This document shows positions 18,809 to 27,462 of a DNA stretch of 27,795 nucleotides, piece by piece. This DNA is from Chara braunii. Its lineage: Eukaryota; Streptophyta; Charophyceae; Charales; Characeae. How positions within the stretch are numbered: position 1 is the stretch's first letter; the number at the start of each line of letters is the position of its first letter. Location: NCBI GenBank assembly GCA_003427395.1, contig BFEA01000284.1:260624-288418 (forward strand), written 5' to 3'. The translations under genes were made by a program, and so were the position numbers. The notes under the pieces are model-generated. The model was not told the origin of the DNA, did not search any database, and saw only the letters and a list, made by a program, of their open reading frames with translations.

Positions 18809-19071
18809 TTTTTTTTTTTCTATTTTTTTCTATTATTTTTTTCACACACCAAAAACCACACCCCCCCGAGAAAAAAAAAATTGAACTTTTTTCTGTTCAA
18901 GGGGGTGGGGTCGGGGTTCCGGAACCCCGAACCGCAACCCCCTTCCCCAACCCCCTCTCCCCTCGGCCGCGGCGGGCCGCCAAAGTCCGCGCGCGGTCGT
19001 GACCACGGCCCCGCAGCCCCGACCGCAGACCGCGGTCGTGCCCACAGCGACCTTGGCCGTGGGGGATTCAT
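18809..19071. other. T-rich then GC-rich palindromic segment at the LINE 5' junction
   Basis: A T-rich tract is followed by the hairpin TTGAACTTTTTTCTGTTCAA (18880-18899), GGGTTCCGGAACCCCGAACC, and a very GC-rich, CpG-rich block (18955-19065) with CGCGCGCGGTCGTGACCACG and GACCGCGGTCGTG. No coding frame is convincing. It ends where LINE coding sequence starts. Confidence 0.55.
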
Positions 19072-20157
19072 AGCTCTAAAGCACTTGCAAACCGGATGGC
19101 CGAAGTACTGGAAGATGTGATCCACCCCACCCAGGCAGGTTTCATGGCCAATAAGAATATACAGGAAAATATCTTGCTAGTGAATGAAATTGTTAGCTTG
19201 TCTCAGAGGAATCGAACAAATGCGGCCATCATATTCATAGACTTTGAAAAGGCGTATGACCATGTAGATTGGGACTTCTTAGACAAGTGCCTAGAGAAAA
19301 TGAACTTTGGACTGCATTTTAGACGGTGGGTCAGAATCTTACACAAAAACGCCTCCACCTGCGTGCAGATCAACGGGTCGGTGGCCCCGGCATTCGAGCT
19401 CCAGCGCTCGGTTAGGCAAGGGGACCCCATTGCCCCCTTCCTTTTCCTAGTGATAATGGAGGCACTATCTGCCAACCTGCGAAGTAACAGGGATCTCACG
19501 TGGATCAAGATCATAGATATCCCAGAGGAGGCTGTGCCGATATGCTCTCTTTTTGCTGACGACCTCACAATTATGGTAGAAGCTAGCATAAGTAACATGC
19601 AGGAGATACAAGCCCTGATGACCCACTTTTGTAGACTGTTTGATATGGATGTCAACTGGGGACAAAAGACAGTAGGCTGGTGGTTACACCATCAAGGGGG
19701 AAGACCCCCCGAAAATCCACGTATCACGTGGTTGCCCTTGGATGCCCCCTTTAGGGTTTTGGGGGCGTTGGTGACAGCAAAAGGGAGGCCCCCCACTAAC
19801 GATGAATGGTTAGTGACCCCGCCGCAGGCAAAACTGACAAGTTGGAACAACAAACACTGTTCAGTGTTCGGGCGAGCCCTAGTTATTAACAATGTGATAT
19901 TAACCACCCTTTGGTATAAGGCAATTCTTTGGCCAATCACCAATGGGGGGTTAAAAGCGCTTAAGTGACAACTGGCGGCCTTCTTATGGAGAGGGGATAG
20001 TGTTTCCCCCCATGCTATTAGTCGGACCGCATGGGAGTCAGTGGTGCAACCCAAGGCTGGGGGGGGGCTAGGGATTATTGACCCCACTACGCAAAATCAG
20101 GCTTTGAGCCTGCGATGGATCCAACACATTATTTTTTCTATTTTCTCCCCATAGGTA
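19072..20157 (+). pseudogene. LINE ORF2 reverse transcriptase (L1a)
   Basis: One frame from 19072 to a TAG at 20155, with a single TGA at 19966. Motifs in order: HPTQAGFMANKNIQENI, IIFIDFEKAYDHVDW (motif A with Asp), RQGDPIAPFLFLVIMEAL (motif B), ICSLFADDLTIMVEA (motif C, catalytic FADD at about 19550-19563), then FRVLGALVTAKG and NNVILTTLWYKA. After the TGA: AAFLWRGDSVSPHAISRTAW and PKAGGGLGIIDP, the end typical of plant L1 ORF2. The endonuclease and the first RT motifs are missing. ORF2 reverse-transcribes LINE RNA at a nicked target. Key residues are intact but the frame is not. Confidence 0.93.
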
Positions 20158-20159
20158 CC

Positions 20160-21116
20160 CCTAGCCGGCCCTGGCTCCGGAGGCACCGCCGGAGATTGAC
20201 CCTGTAGTTTGGTTGGAGGACAGATACTGGAAGATACCAAGAAAGTATAGGAACAAAGATCCGGCGGATGAACACTGGTTATACCTTCTAAGAACATGGA
20301 GGAGAATCCCACTGTCGGACCGACGGGAGCCAGGAAGGTGGGAGGAGGTGTTTAGACAACCCCTTTTTGGTAACCGACGGATCACGAACTCCACGAGACA
20401 AGTAAGGAATAGCTCTGACCCTCCCTGGCGAGGATGGGTGAAACACGGGGCCAGGAGAGTAGGTGACCTCTGAGATACCTCTTCTAAAGAATGGAAAAGC
20501 GTGGATAGAATGAGGGGCTGGCTCAGGTACTTCCACCAAACACAATCAGCGTTGGAAGAACTGATTGAGAGTTCCCCCCTTCAGTGGTACTATATCCTGC
20601 GAAAAGGCCCGAGCATACAGGAAGGGGACTGGGTGGGTCTGTCTGGCCAAGGGGAACAGGTGGGAAGGGTGCAAACTGTTGAGAGAGAGGCATCTCTGAT
20701 AGAACTCTTCTTTGTGGGAAAGGATGGAAAGTTACAAGGGAGCCGGCAGCCGTTAGTCTGGAAAGTGAAGGGGGAGGTCTATCGTATCAGAGTGTTGGAG
20801 GATGGTCAGGGATGGAGAGCTTTCAGGCCGATGACCCCAATTGAGGACCTCCCCCTCGACCCCGATGAATGGCAATGTTCCACAACCGGCCGGCCCAACC
20901 CACGACGACGGGGCAGGGGGAGCGAAGGAAAGCCGATAGCATTACTCACTATGAAAATCAAATCAGCGTATCGAATGATGAGACCAAAACGCAGCCTGAG
21001 GGATGTAGTGGAGGAGAGGTGGCACCGACGTCTCAATGTGGCTACGGCCCTTGCCACTAAAATGGTTTAGGGATTATGGGATGAGGCCAGCGAAGATTTC
21101 CGCCCTCCAATGGCAG
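20160..21116 (+). pseudogene. LINE ORF2 middle region with SH3-like accessory domain (L1a)
   Basis: One frame, open from about 20160 to a TAG near 21068 except for a TGA at 20471. It begins VVWLEDRYWKIPRKYRNKD, continues RWEEVFRQPLFGNRRI and PPWRGWVKHGARRVGDL, and then has a beta-rich stretch at about 20606-20813 (EGDWVGLSGQGEQVGRVQTV, then LIELFFVGKDG and EVYRIRVLEDGQGW). L1b has the same stretch (23602-23915), so it is part of this LINE family. It resembles SH3/KOW/Tudor-type folds only in pattern, and its function is unknown to me. The end (RRLNVATALATK, then AKISALQWQ in a shifted frame) leads into zf-RVT and is cut by L1c at 21117. Confidence 0.75.
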
Positions 21117-21934
21117 AAACCACACGCCCCTTGCAGTGCTAGTGGCCTTGATGAAGCAGACACCACTAACACCCGAGAAGGGGCTCCATCTATTGGTGGG
21201 GAGCATCACCTGCTGGAAAACGAGTCCAGCGTCCCATATACAGAGTGAATACCAAAAACTGAGAAAAGAAGCCTGCCAGCATTGATTGCTCTGCTCTGCA
21301 GAGGATCAACTGTGCAGGTTATTGAGAGGAAATTGAACACCTATTCCTCCTTCCCCCTTTTTTGCCCAATCTGTTTTTGGATGTTGTGACTGGCATGTAT
21401 GAGAGGAGCACTGCCTACTGCTGACCCACTCACACCACTCCGTACCATTGCATATCCACCATGGTCAACTGATGGGGAGGGAAGGGATCGGGAAATTCCG
21501 AGGGGGGCCGCAACGGGATCCTCGGATCCACCGTTGTCCAATCTCTGAAGCAGATATGATAGTCTCTCTTGATTGTCGCATGGCTGCCTTCCTCAGTACC
21601 TTCGTTATCTTCGGGGCTGCCGCCCCCCTCCCATTTGATGAAGGCAATTCGGCCCCCGTTGTCGCTGCCCAACCAGTCCCCTGAAAATTGTGAAATTTTT
21701 TGTCTTATATCTTTTTGTGTCTGAAGCCTATCCAGCTGATCTTTGACTTTCTGCCATTGTGCCCTGAGGTCCTGGAGTACATATTGTTTAATCATATTTG
21801 TCATTTCCTCCCAGGCTATGCGGACCCTTTCCATGACATGTATACATCGACTTCTCCATATGGCCCACATAACGGCTCTCCTCCCTATCCTATACATGTT
21901 GTTTTCGAAGGTGCTGTCTGAGGGGGAAGTCCAT
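21117..21934 (-). mobile_element. L1c: short inverted LINE 3' end inserted in L1a
   Basis: The - strand encodes the LINE C-terminal domain (see 21430-21925), then a 3' UTR with one hairpin motif (21195-21235), ending GTGTGGTTT at 21117. The end matches the GTGGTTTC that precedes the A tails of L1a and L1d, but no A tail is present here. It splits L1a within the zf-RVT lead-in and is head-to-head with the resumed L1a sequence. The right border is approximate and no target duplication is clear. Confidence 0.75.
21430..21925 (-). pseudogene. LINE ORF2 C-terminal domain (L1c)
   Basis: An uninterrupted stretch of about 165 residues: AVMWAIWRSRCIHVME, then WEEMTNMIKQYVLQDLRAQW (amphipathic helix), DIRQKISQFSGDWLG, IAFIKWEGG, YHICFRDWTTVDPRIPLRPP and FPDPFPPHQLTMVDMQWYGV, ending in a stop at 21430. 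The same order occurs in L1a, L1b and L1d. It lies after the zinc finger of ORF2. I do not know its activity. The conserved Trp, Cys and Pro pattern suggests a folded domain plus a Pro-rich tail. The upstream zinc finger is absent, consistent with 5' truncation. Confidence 0.75.
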
Positions 21935-21935
21935 G

Positions 21936-22662
21936 TCTCATGTTTGCCAACTAACGACTGGCTAATCGACCACACAAGCCTGGAACAGTAGGGCCGGGCA
22001 TTACCATGGTGCCAGAGTTGCCTTTAGAGTTTTCCAAGCCGGAAAAGCCCTGAGACAGTGGAACACATTTTCCTTCAATGCCCTGCTGCGGTGTTACTCT
22101 GGCGAGGATGGGACAGAATCTGGCGACACATGATCCCGAACTCAGCATGGCCATGGGAGTGGAGGACCATCCTACTGGGGCATTGTCCGCAGGGGTATAC
22201 AAGCTGGGAAGGCGCTCTATCCTATGGGTTATTTGGTGGAGAAGATGCATCCTAGCAATGGAGGGGGCTCGGGGGGAAGAGGGGGAGGTTAAGGAACAGC
22301 TGCGGACATTGGTACAGTCCGAGATATTAGCACAGTGGTGTGCCGCAAAGAAATTGTTGGACCAGGCACACTCCAGGAGCGACATGGGTAAGATTCTCTC
22401 TCGTTATGGGGAAAACTGGTTGGGAGGAAGGAGGGGGGGTTGGGTGGCAGAGGTGAAATGGACAGGGGACGCACCGAGGTCGCAGCAGGAGCAACAACAA
22501 GACCAGCGCCAGGAGGAGGAGGTCGAAAGGGATTATAGGCTGTGCTTCCGAGATTGGCTAACCATCGATCCCAGGGAGCCATTGCGTCCAGCCCAGGATT
22601 TTGCAGATCCGTTCCCCCCCCACCCTCTAGCCCTAATGGAGGTCCGGCAGGATGTGATATGA
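21936..22662 (+). pseudogene. LINE ORF2 zf-RVT and C-terminal domain (L1a, resumed)
   Basis: It starts CLPTNDWLIDHTSLEQ and continues, after a TAG, LPWCQSCL, ETVEHIFLQCPAAVLLWRGW: the C-x2-C ... H-x4-C pattern of the zf-RVT zinc-binding region. A frameshift near 22200 leads to RRSILWVIWWRRCILAMEGA, a charged helix (EVKEQLRTLVQSEILAQW), DMGKILSRYGENWLGG, YRLCFRDWLTIDPREPLRP and ADPFPPHPLALMEV, ending in TGA at 22660. In this LINE class the zinc finger is thought to bind RNA or DNA. Two stops or shifts make it inactive. Confidence 0.85.
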
Positions 22663-23263
22663 GTGAGATTGAGTGGACTGCGTCTGGATTCGGGACCAAA
22701 GGTCAGACCTAGGAAGATAGGGACAGTCGGATGGGACGCTGGACACGGTTTCCAGCAAAGGTGCTGCTACCAATTTCAATGGGACGCTGGACAGGGTGGG
22801 GAGGAAGAGTTGAAAGCGAAAAAGTCTGCCAGCTATATCATTTTCATCACTCTTCAGTTCTCATTCAGTTCTCATTTTCAGACCCTTTTTAGACCCTTTT
22901 TAGACCCTTTTCAGGTTTCTGATAATTTTTCAGACATTTTTCAGACATTCTCAAGGACAGTGCGACAGGCTGGGGAACAGACGGGGACCACTGGTGGCCC
23001 CCAGTGGCCCTGCTGGGCCCTAGCCCAAGGCCTTGATTGGAAAGTACAGGATAGTTACCAATGGGACGCTGGACCCGGTTTCCAGCACGTTATCTCATGA
23101 TTCCTCATGGCTTTTCCAAATGTAAAGGGACGCTGGACCCGGTTTCCAGCAGGTGCTGCTCCCCACGAATAGATGGAGCCTGTCTGGGGGTGCTGGCGGT
23201 GGCTGCCAACGCCAGCACCTCTAGCATCACCCAGGGAGTGGTTTCAAAAAAAAAAAAAAAAAA
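22663..23263 (+). other. LINE L1a 3' UTR with hairpin repeats and A tail
   Basis: Non-coding. Hairpin motif copies lie at 22733-22770, 22781-22796 (truncated), 23063-23087 and 23127-23160. Between them are short tandem units (AGACCCTTTTT three times near 22877-22910, CAGTTCTCATT twice). After the last hairpin comes CCCCACGAATAGATGGAGCC, and the element ends GTGGTTTC plus A18 at 23246-23263. Confidence 0.75.
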
Positions 23264-24845
23264 GAACGGGGAGCTGCAAGGGAAGACCTCACCAAGGACG
23301 CCTTTTGGGCCAACCTCCTCAAGAACTGCACACAACTCCGGCTCCCGGACAGAATAGCTCCAGAAAGGTGGGAAGAGGTGATGCACAGACCCCTATTTGG
23401 AAATCATTGGATCACAGACAACAAAAGCTGCATCTTTCGCAGCTCAACCCCCCCCCTGCACAGCGGGGTCAAAAGAGGTATTGTGCAGGTCCGGGACCTG
23501 TCGGACATGGAACCGACGGACTGGAAATCTACAGGACAACTTCAGGCGACTCTCAAACACCGCCATAGAGTAGGCGACAAACGATCTTCCCCATACCGCT
23601 AGCGTGGGAACACATCCTGAAGAAGGGACCGATACTGAGGGAAGGGGACTGGGCAGCACTCAGGGGAGAGACAGAGACTGTGGGGAATGTCGTACTGATT
23701 CGAGAAGGAGAGGTGCTGCTCAACCTCCTCCACTGACAGGCAGATAATACCCTGATACACTTTGGCCCGGACACGGTGGCTTGGCTGAGCAAGGACAGAA
23801 TCTACCATATTTGTGTTCTGCAGGAGGAGGAAACCTGGACAGCATTTGACCTGGACACCCCTCTGCAGGAACTCCCCTTTGACCCGGTGGAGTGGCAGTG
23901 GACCACCTCGAACCCTTGTGCATAGAGCAGGCCGAGGAAACTGAGCACACTAACGATGTAGGCAACCTACAGGATGCTACGACCCAAGGTGGACTCAAAA
24001 GCTAAGATTGAGCAGTGATGGATCAGACAGTTTAACGTGGCCCGAGAAGCGGGGAGAGCAATTCGTTGGTTCACCGAAACTTGCTCTAGACCTGCCAAAA
24101 CTGCATCCTTGCAGTGGCAGATCGGGCACAGGTGTCTCCCCACGAACGACTGGATTATAGACAAAACCAGATTAGAACAAAAGGGGGTGGCCCTTTCCTG
24201 GTGCAAGCTGTGCCTGACAGGTTTCCCATCTTGGACGTGCAGAGAAACAATAGAGCACATCTTCCTGCAGTGCCCGGGAGTGCTGCTGCTGTGGCGATGG
24301 TGGACGTATCTGGAGGCAGCTGGGTACGGAAGCTCCATGGCCATGGGACTGGCGGGCCCTGCTATGCGCAGCATGGCAAGCACCACAAGCCACTACGTTC
24401 GCCAAGAACATGTTCAAACTGGGGCTGAGGGGAGTCCTGTGGGCGCTATGGGTGAGGAGATGCGCTAACGAGATTGAAGGAGTCAGGCTGGAGGGACCAG
24501 AATTGATGGACATAATTAAGCAACAAATTCAAAACGAACTAATGGCATAGTAGGTCCGCGGCAAGGAAAATCTGAGCACTCTCCAACAAAAAATTCAGAA
24601 ATTTGCAGAAGAATGGCTAGGGGGAAGACAAAGGGGCTGGACAGCTGGAATCAGATGGAACGGAGGCCAGGCGGAAGAATCAGACCTTTTCAAGTGGGAC
24701 TACAAGCTCAGCTTTCACGAGTGGACTGCAGTGGATGCTTCGGTACCGCTTTGGCCGCCAACAGACTTCCCGAATCTCTTCCCACCCCAGCAGCTGTCAA
24801 TGGTGGACCTTCAATGGTATGGCGGTGCGCGACAATAAGGGGAGG
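23264..24845 (+). pseudogene. LINE ORF2 C-terminal half (L1b)
   Basis: Order: DLTKDAFWANLLKNCTQL, ERWEEVMHRPLFGNHWI (matches FRQPLFGN in L1a), then the SH3-like stretch HILKKGPILREGDWAALRG, RIYHICVLQEEETWTAF and PFDPVEWQW (23602-23915, with a TGA). zf-RVT follows: CLPTNDWIIDKTRLEQKG, WCKLCLTG, CRETIEHIFLQCPGVLLLW (C-x2-C ... H-x4-C intact, 24130-24300). After a frameshift near 24420 come LWALWVRRCANEIEGVRL, a helix, FAEEWLGG, YKLSFHEWTAVDASVPLWPP and LFPPQQLSMVDLQWYGG. At least five stops or shifts. The zinc finger is the best-preserved one in the window. Confidence 0.85.
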
Positions 24846-24925
24846 CGAAGACACCAGAGACTGCTTGAGACAACAATTCCGATCTGGCGGCCCTAAGGTA
24901 GTAGCTGAAGAGGCAGTCGGATCTT

Positions 24926-25704
24926 TTTTTTTTTTTGGAAACCACTGCTTTCCTACTAGGTGGGGTGGTATGAGCATTCCCTCCAAGTAGTTCAGCCGGG
25001 TGCTCCAACCTATTGATGGGGAGCAGCACCTGCTGGAAACCGGGTCCAGCGTCCCACATTGCAGTAATGAGCCGACCTTCCATTAGGCAACACATCGTTC
25101 CCTAGGGAGGGAGGAGGGGAGTCGACTTGGAGGGCAGCCCCAGGCTCCATGGGTCTCCGCTGCTTGGGGTTCCATCCTCGCCCCTCTCCTCCCCCTCCAA
25201 CCTTCCTCATCAGTTGGTGTCTTGGAAACGCTCCGCCAGAGACAGCGGGTGTCGGGGGAAGGGGTCCGGAAGTCTGAAGGAGGTCTCAGTGGTACACCTG
25301 GGTCCACTGCTGTCCAGTCATGAAAGCGGCGCTGGGAGTCCGTCTGGGCGTCAGCCCCTGGCCTCTCCTCCCCCGCCTCCTGGGCCCTGGGTACATCCCC
25401 TGACCAGGCTACTTCTGCCATCCAACCCCTCCGTTTCCCCCTCAGCCAATCGTCGTAGAATCGGGAGATAACCCCGTTCATGTCTCTTTTCGAATGCATG
25501 AAGTCCATTCTTTGCTTGGCCGCCCGCCATTGGTTGGCGATCTCACTGTCTATGAGTTGCTTCACTTGTTCAGAAATTTCCACCCCTCCACTCTTGCTCC
25601 CTCTATCTCCATGATACATCGCTGCCACCACAGGACCCAGAGGATGGATCGTCTTCCCAGGTGGAACATATTTTCCTCAAAGTTCTCACCTTGGAGGCGA
25701 GCGC
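24926..25704 (-). mobile_element. L1d: short LINE copy with a 15-bp target duplication
   Basis: It is flanked by AGGCAGTCGGATCTT (24911-24925) and AGGCAGTTGGATCTT (25705-25719), 14 of 15 identical. It ends on the - strand with GTGGTTTCC and an A tail (T run 24924-24936, overlapping the duplication). The hairpin motif lies at 25018-25055. The 779-bp length means strong 5' truncation. The sequence on the far side continues the 3' UTR of L1b, so this is a clean nested insertion. Confidence 0.85.
25160..25640 (-). pseudogene. LINE ORF2 C-terminal domain (L1d)
   Basis: The - strand frame gives VVAAMYHGDRG, ISEQVKQLIDSEIANQWRAA (helix), RDMNGVISRFYDDWLRGKRRGW, VAWSGDVPRAQE, RRFHDWTAVDPGVPLRPPSD, then RTPSPDTRCLWRSV after the point where the other copies read FPDPFPP. 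It is the same domain as in L1a, L1b and L1c. The upstream WxxWxRRC segment is lost at the 5' truncation and the tail drifts out of frame. Confidence 0.75.
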
Positions 25705-26143
25705 AGGCAGTTGGATCTTGACTTCTCCAGAATCCCTATCTTGAGCCGAAGCCAGGTAATGGCCCCAGTAGCGGCGGTAGGTGTTGCAGTGTACGCTGGG
25801 CCCGGTTTCCAGCAGTGAACCAATAGATCAGAGCCATCAGCAGGCGGCTACTATGAGTGGATGCTCATACCACCTCGCGTAGTACGGCCAAGGGGGGCAA
25901 AAAAAAAGGACGCTGGACCTGCTTTCCAGCTGAATGATGTCAAGGAAGGGACGCTGGACCCGGTTTCCAGTAGGTGCTGCTCCTCACCAGGGAGCCATCC
26001 ACCTAGCAGGACTTCAATCCTGGTGGTTCACTCACCACCAGTGGGATAGTGGCCCAGCAATGTGATGTTTTTTCGAAAAAAAAAACAAAAAAAAAACAAA
26101 GATCCACAGAGGAAAAAGGGGGGAATAAAAAAGCACGTTCTCT

Positions 26144-26232
26144 GTCCTTCAGGAAGTCTGTTAAAATTGGAAAGGTACAGAGAAGATTAGCATGGCCCCT
26201 GGCCAAGGAGACCGATAAATCGAGAAATGGTC
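26144..26232 (+). ncRNA. U6 snRNA-like sequence (probably a pseudogene)
   Basis: Co-linear with plant U6 for its whole length: a 5' stem-like GTCCTTCAGGA, TTAAAATTGGAA, then GTACAGAGAAGATTAGCATG with the ACAGAGA box and AGC triad perfect, GGCCCCTGGCCAAGGAG, and ATAAATCGAGAAATGGTC, followed by T6 (26233-26238), a Pol III-type stop. It is about 13 nt shorter than the usual 102 nt, with the loss in the internal stem-loop. U6 forms the catalytic core of the spliceosome. Mispaired 5' and internal stems argue for a pseudogene. AATAAAAAA at 26124 lies closer than the usual TATA distance. It sits 44 bp after the LINE L1b tail. Confidence 0.8.
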
Positions 26233-26499
26233 TTTTTTACTTTTCTTTTCTTTTCTTTTTCCCTAAAAAACAGAACCTTAGGGTTCTGGCTCCGTTTCCA
26301 TTCTGGGGAACATCAGTCCGGTTCCTATTCCACGGCAAGTCAAAAAAGGTTACATTGAATACACTCTCATGCTCCTCCCCCTTATGGCATGGAGGCCCGA
26401 AGAACGGCATTGATTACTTCTCTGAGGAAGAATCGAGAAATGGTCTTAAATTAAACACGAAAGAAAAAAAATGTGCACTCTGTCCCCCCTGCTCTCTCG

Positions 26500-26502
<3 letters not shown>
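26233..26502 (+). other. Gene-free stretch between the U6-like sequence and the CT repeat
   Basis: T/C-rich start, then mixed sequence. TTCTGGGGAACATC at 26301 is faintly like the U6 5' end, and 26431-26445 is an exact U6 3' fragment. I see no coding frame. Confidence 0.5.
26431..26445 (+). ncRNA. Second U6 3'-end fragment
   Basis: AATCGAGAAATGGTC is identical to the 3' end of U6 and to 26218-26232, and is followed by TTAAATTAA. It lies 213 bp after the same motif in the longer copy. Upstream U6 similarity is too weak to claim. Confidence 0.6.

Positions 26503-26556
<54 letters not shown>
26503..26556. repeat. (CT)n microsatellite
   Basis: Uninterrupted CT dinucleotide run of about 54 bp. 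Confidence 0.97.
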
Positions 26557-26560
<4 letters not shown>

Positions 26561-27400
26561 TGCCTGCACTTTTTTCCTTGAACCACCAGCCTTGTAGAAA
26601 ACGAATCCGTCGCCACCACCACAAGTTTCGGGGCTTTTCGGGGCCCGGGCAACTGATGGAAATGGCTGCCTCTGCCAGCCAAAACAAAAGAAAAACGCTG
26701 TGCTGGCACTTTGGCAAATTTCCACGTGCAGGGGGTGCGTAGGTTCAGGGGAACAGCCCCGGGTGTAAGGCTGGTTTAAGACCGCACGTGTTGATAGTTT
26801 ATGCCCTCTTGCAAGGCAATTCTTGTTGTCTCCATTGTGAGTCATCGCCTAAAAGCCAACAACACCATCCCTGAAATGCCAGTAGCGCTGTGCGAACAGA
26901 GTTGTGGCATCACTCATACTAATCCTCATTGGCTCCATGGGGCACTGTCCCTGGAATGCCAACAGCATTGTCATTGTGGTATTTTATCCCACAGTTCCCA
27001 CTGGAGCCTTGGCTATCATACTCAGCGATAGTGAGTCAGCCTGACTGCAGGAGTAAGACCCTCAACTATTATACTCAGTGGTAACCACAATCATAGCCCT
27101 GCATTCCACCCAAAATGAAATAAAGGAAGCACATACCCAACAGGCACATGAACAAGGTCAGGATTCCACTCTGGCAATGTCTAACTGTATCTGTTTGCAA
27201 TGGTTGGTTCCTGTAGAGATTTCCTTGCTTGGAGAAATTGAAGCTCTCTACTAGCAGCTTGCAGACACTAAGGTGAGAAGCAAAAAAGGGTGATTCTACT
27301 GAAGTTTAGTACCATCACATCAGTATCCATCCATCTACTTTATAAACACCCTAAAGTTGCTGGCTCCAGTGCTAAAAACCCAGTAGGACCGGGGGGTCCT
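26557..27400. other. Non-repetitive stretch with no recognised gene
   Basis: No frame has a recognisable domain and stops are frequent on both strands. Weak internal repeats are visible: CTG(A/G)AATGCCA near 26871 and 26951, and ATACTCAG near 27008 and 27071. This could be intergenic or old unrecognised repeat sequence. Confidence 0.5.
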
Positions 27401-27462
27401 CCCCCAGCCGGAACCGGACCGGTCCTACCGGCCGGTCGACCGGGCCGGTTCCCCCCCGGTTG
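27401..27462. other. GC-rich dyad (hairpin) element
   Basis: AACCGGACCGGTC (27412-27424) pairs with GACCGGGCCGGTT (27438-27450) with one mismatch around a 13-base loop that is itself ACCGGCCGGT-like. The outer AGCCGG pairs with CCGGTTGGCT beyond a C7 bulge. A T-rich tract begins at 27476. Confidence 0.65.

Larger units (their letters stand above)
19072..23263 (+). mobile_element. L1a: 5'-truncated L1-type LINE (interrupted by L1c)
   Basis: It starts abruptly inside RT (SSKALANRMAEVL) and continues through the RT end, an accessory domain, zf-RVT, the C-terminal domain and a 3' UTR with hairpin repeats to an A18 tail at 23246-23263. L1c sits inside it at 21117 to about 21934: the zf-RVT lead-in LQWQ stops at 21116 and CLPTNDWLID resumes at about 21938. 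Clade assignment to plant L1 rests on the RT motifs and zf-RVT. No clear target duplication was found. Confidence 0.85.
21195..25983. repeat. LINE 3' UTR hairpin motif, nine dispersed copies
   Basis: Core GCTGGACCCGGTTTCCAGC: a 6-bp stem GCTGGA/TCCAGC with a 7-base loop, preceded by GGGAC and often followed by AGGTGCTGCTCCCCA, which gives a second small AGCA/TGCT stem. Copies: 21195-21235 (-), 22733, 22781 (partial), 23063, 23127 (all +), 25018-25055 (-), 25793, 25908 and 25948 (+). The orientation always agrees with that of the surrounding LINE. Stem bases are conserved while loops vary (CTCGTTT, CACGGTT, CCTGCTT). Confidence 0.85.
23264..26100 (+). mobile_element. L1b: LINE ORF2 and 3' UTR (interrupted by L1d)
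   Basis: Coding part 23264 to about 24840, then L1d inserted at 24926-25704, then the rest of the 3' UTR 25720-26100 with hairpins at 25793, 25908 and 25948 and an A-rich end (AAAAAAAAAACAAAAAAAAAA at 26076-26096). The 5' end abuts the A tail of L1a, so L1a may have inserted into L1b or the two may simply be adjacent. Confidence 0.75.

Noticed and set aside
19203-19655. Antisense frame across the LINE RT
   Set aside because: Shadow of the well-supported + strand RT frame.
26049-26597. A 182-residue frame over the U6-like region
   Set aside because: It starts in the LINE A tail, crosses the U6-like sequence and ends in a CT repeat (LSLSLS). Not a plausible protein.
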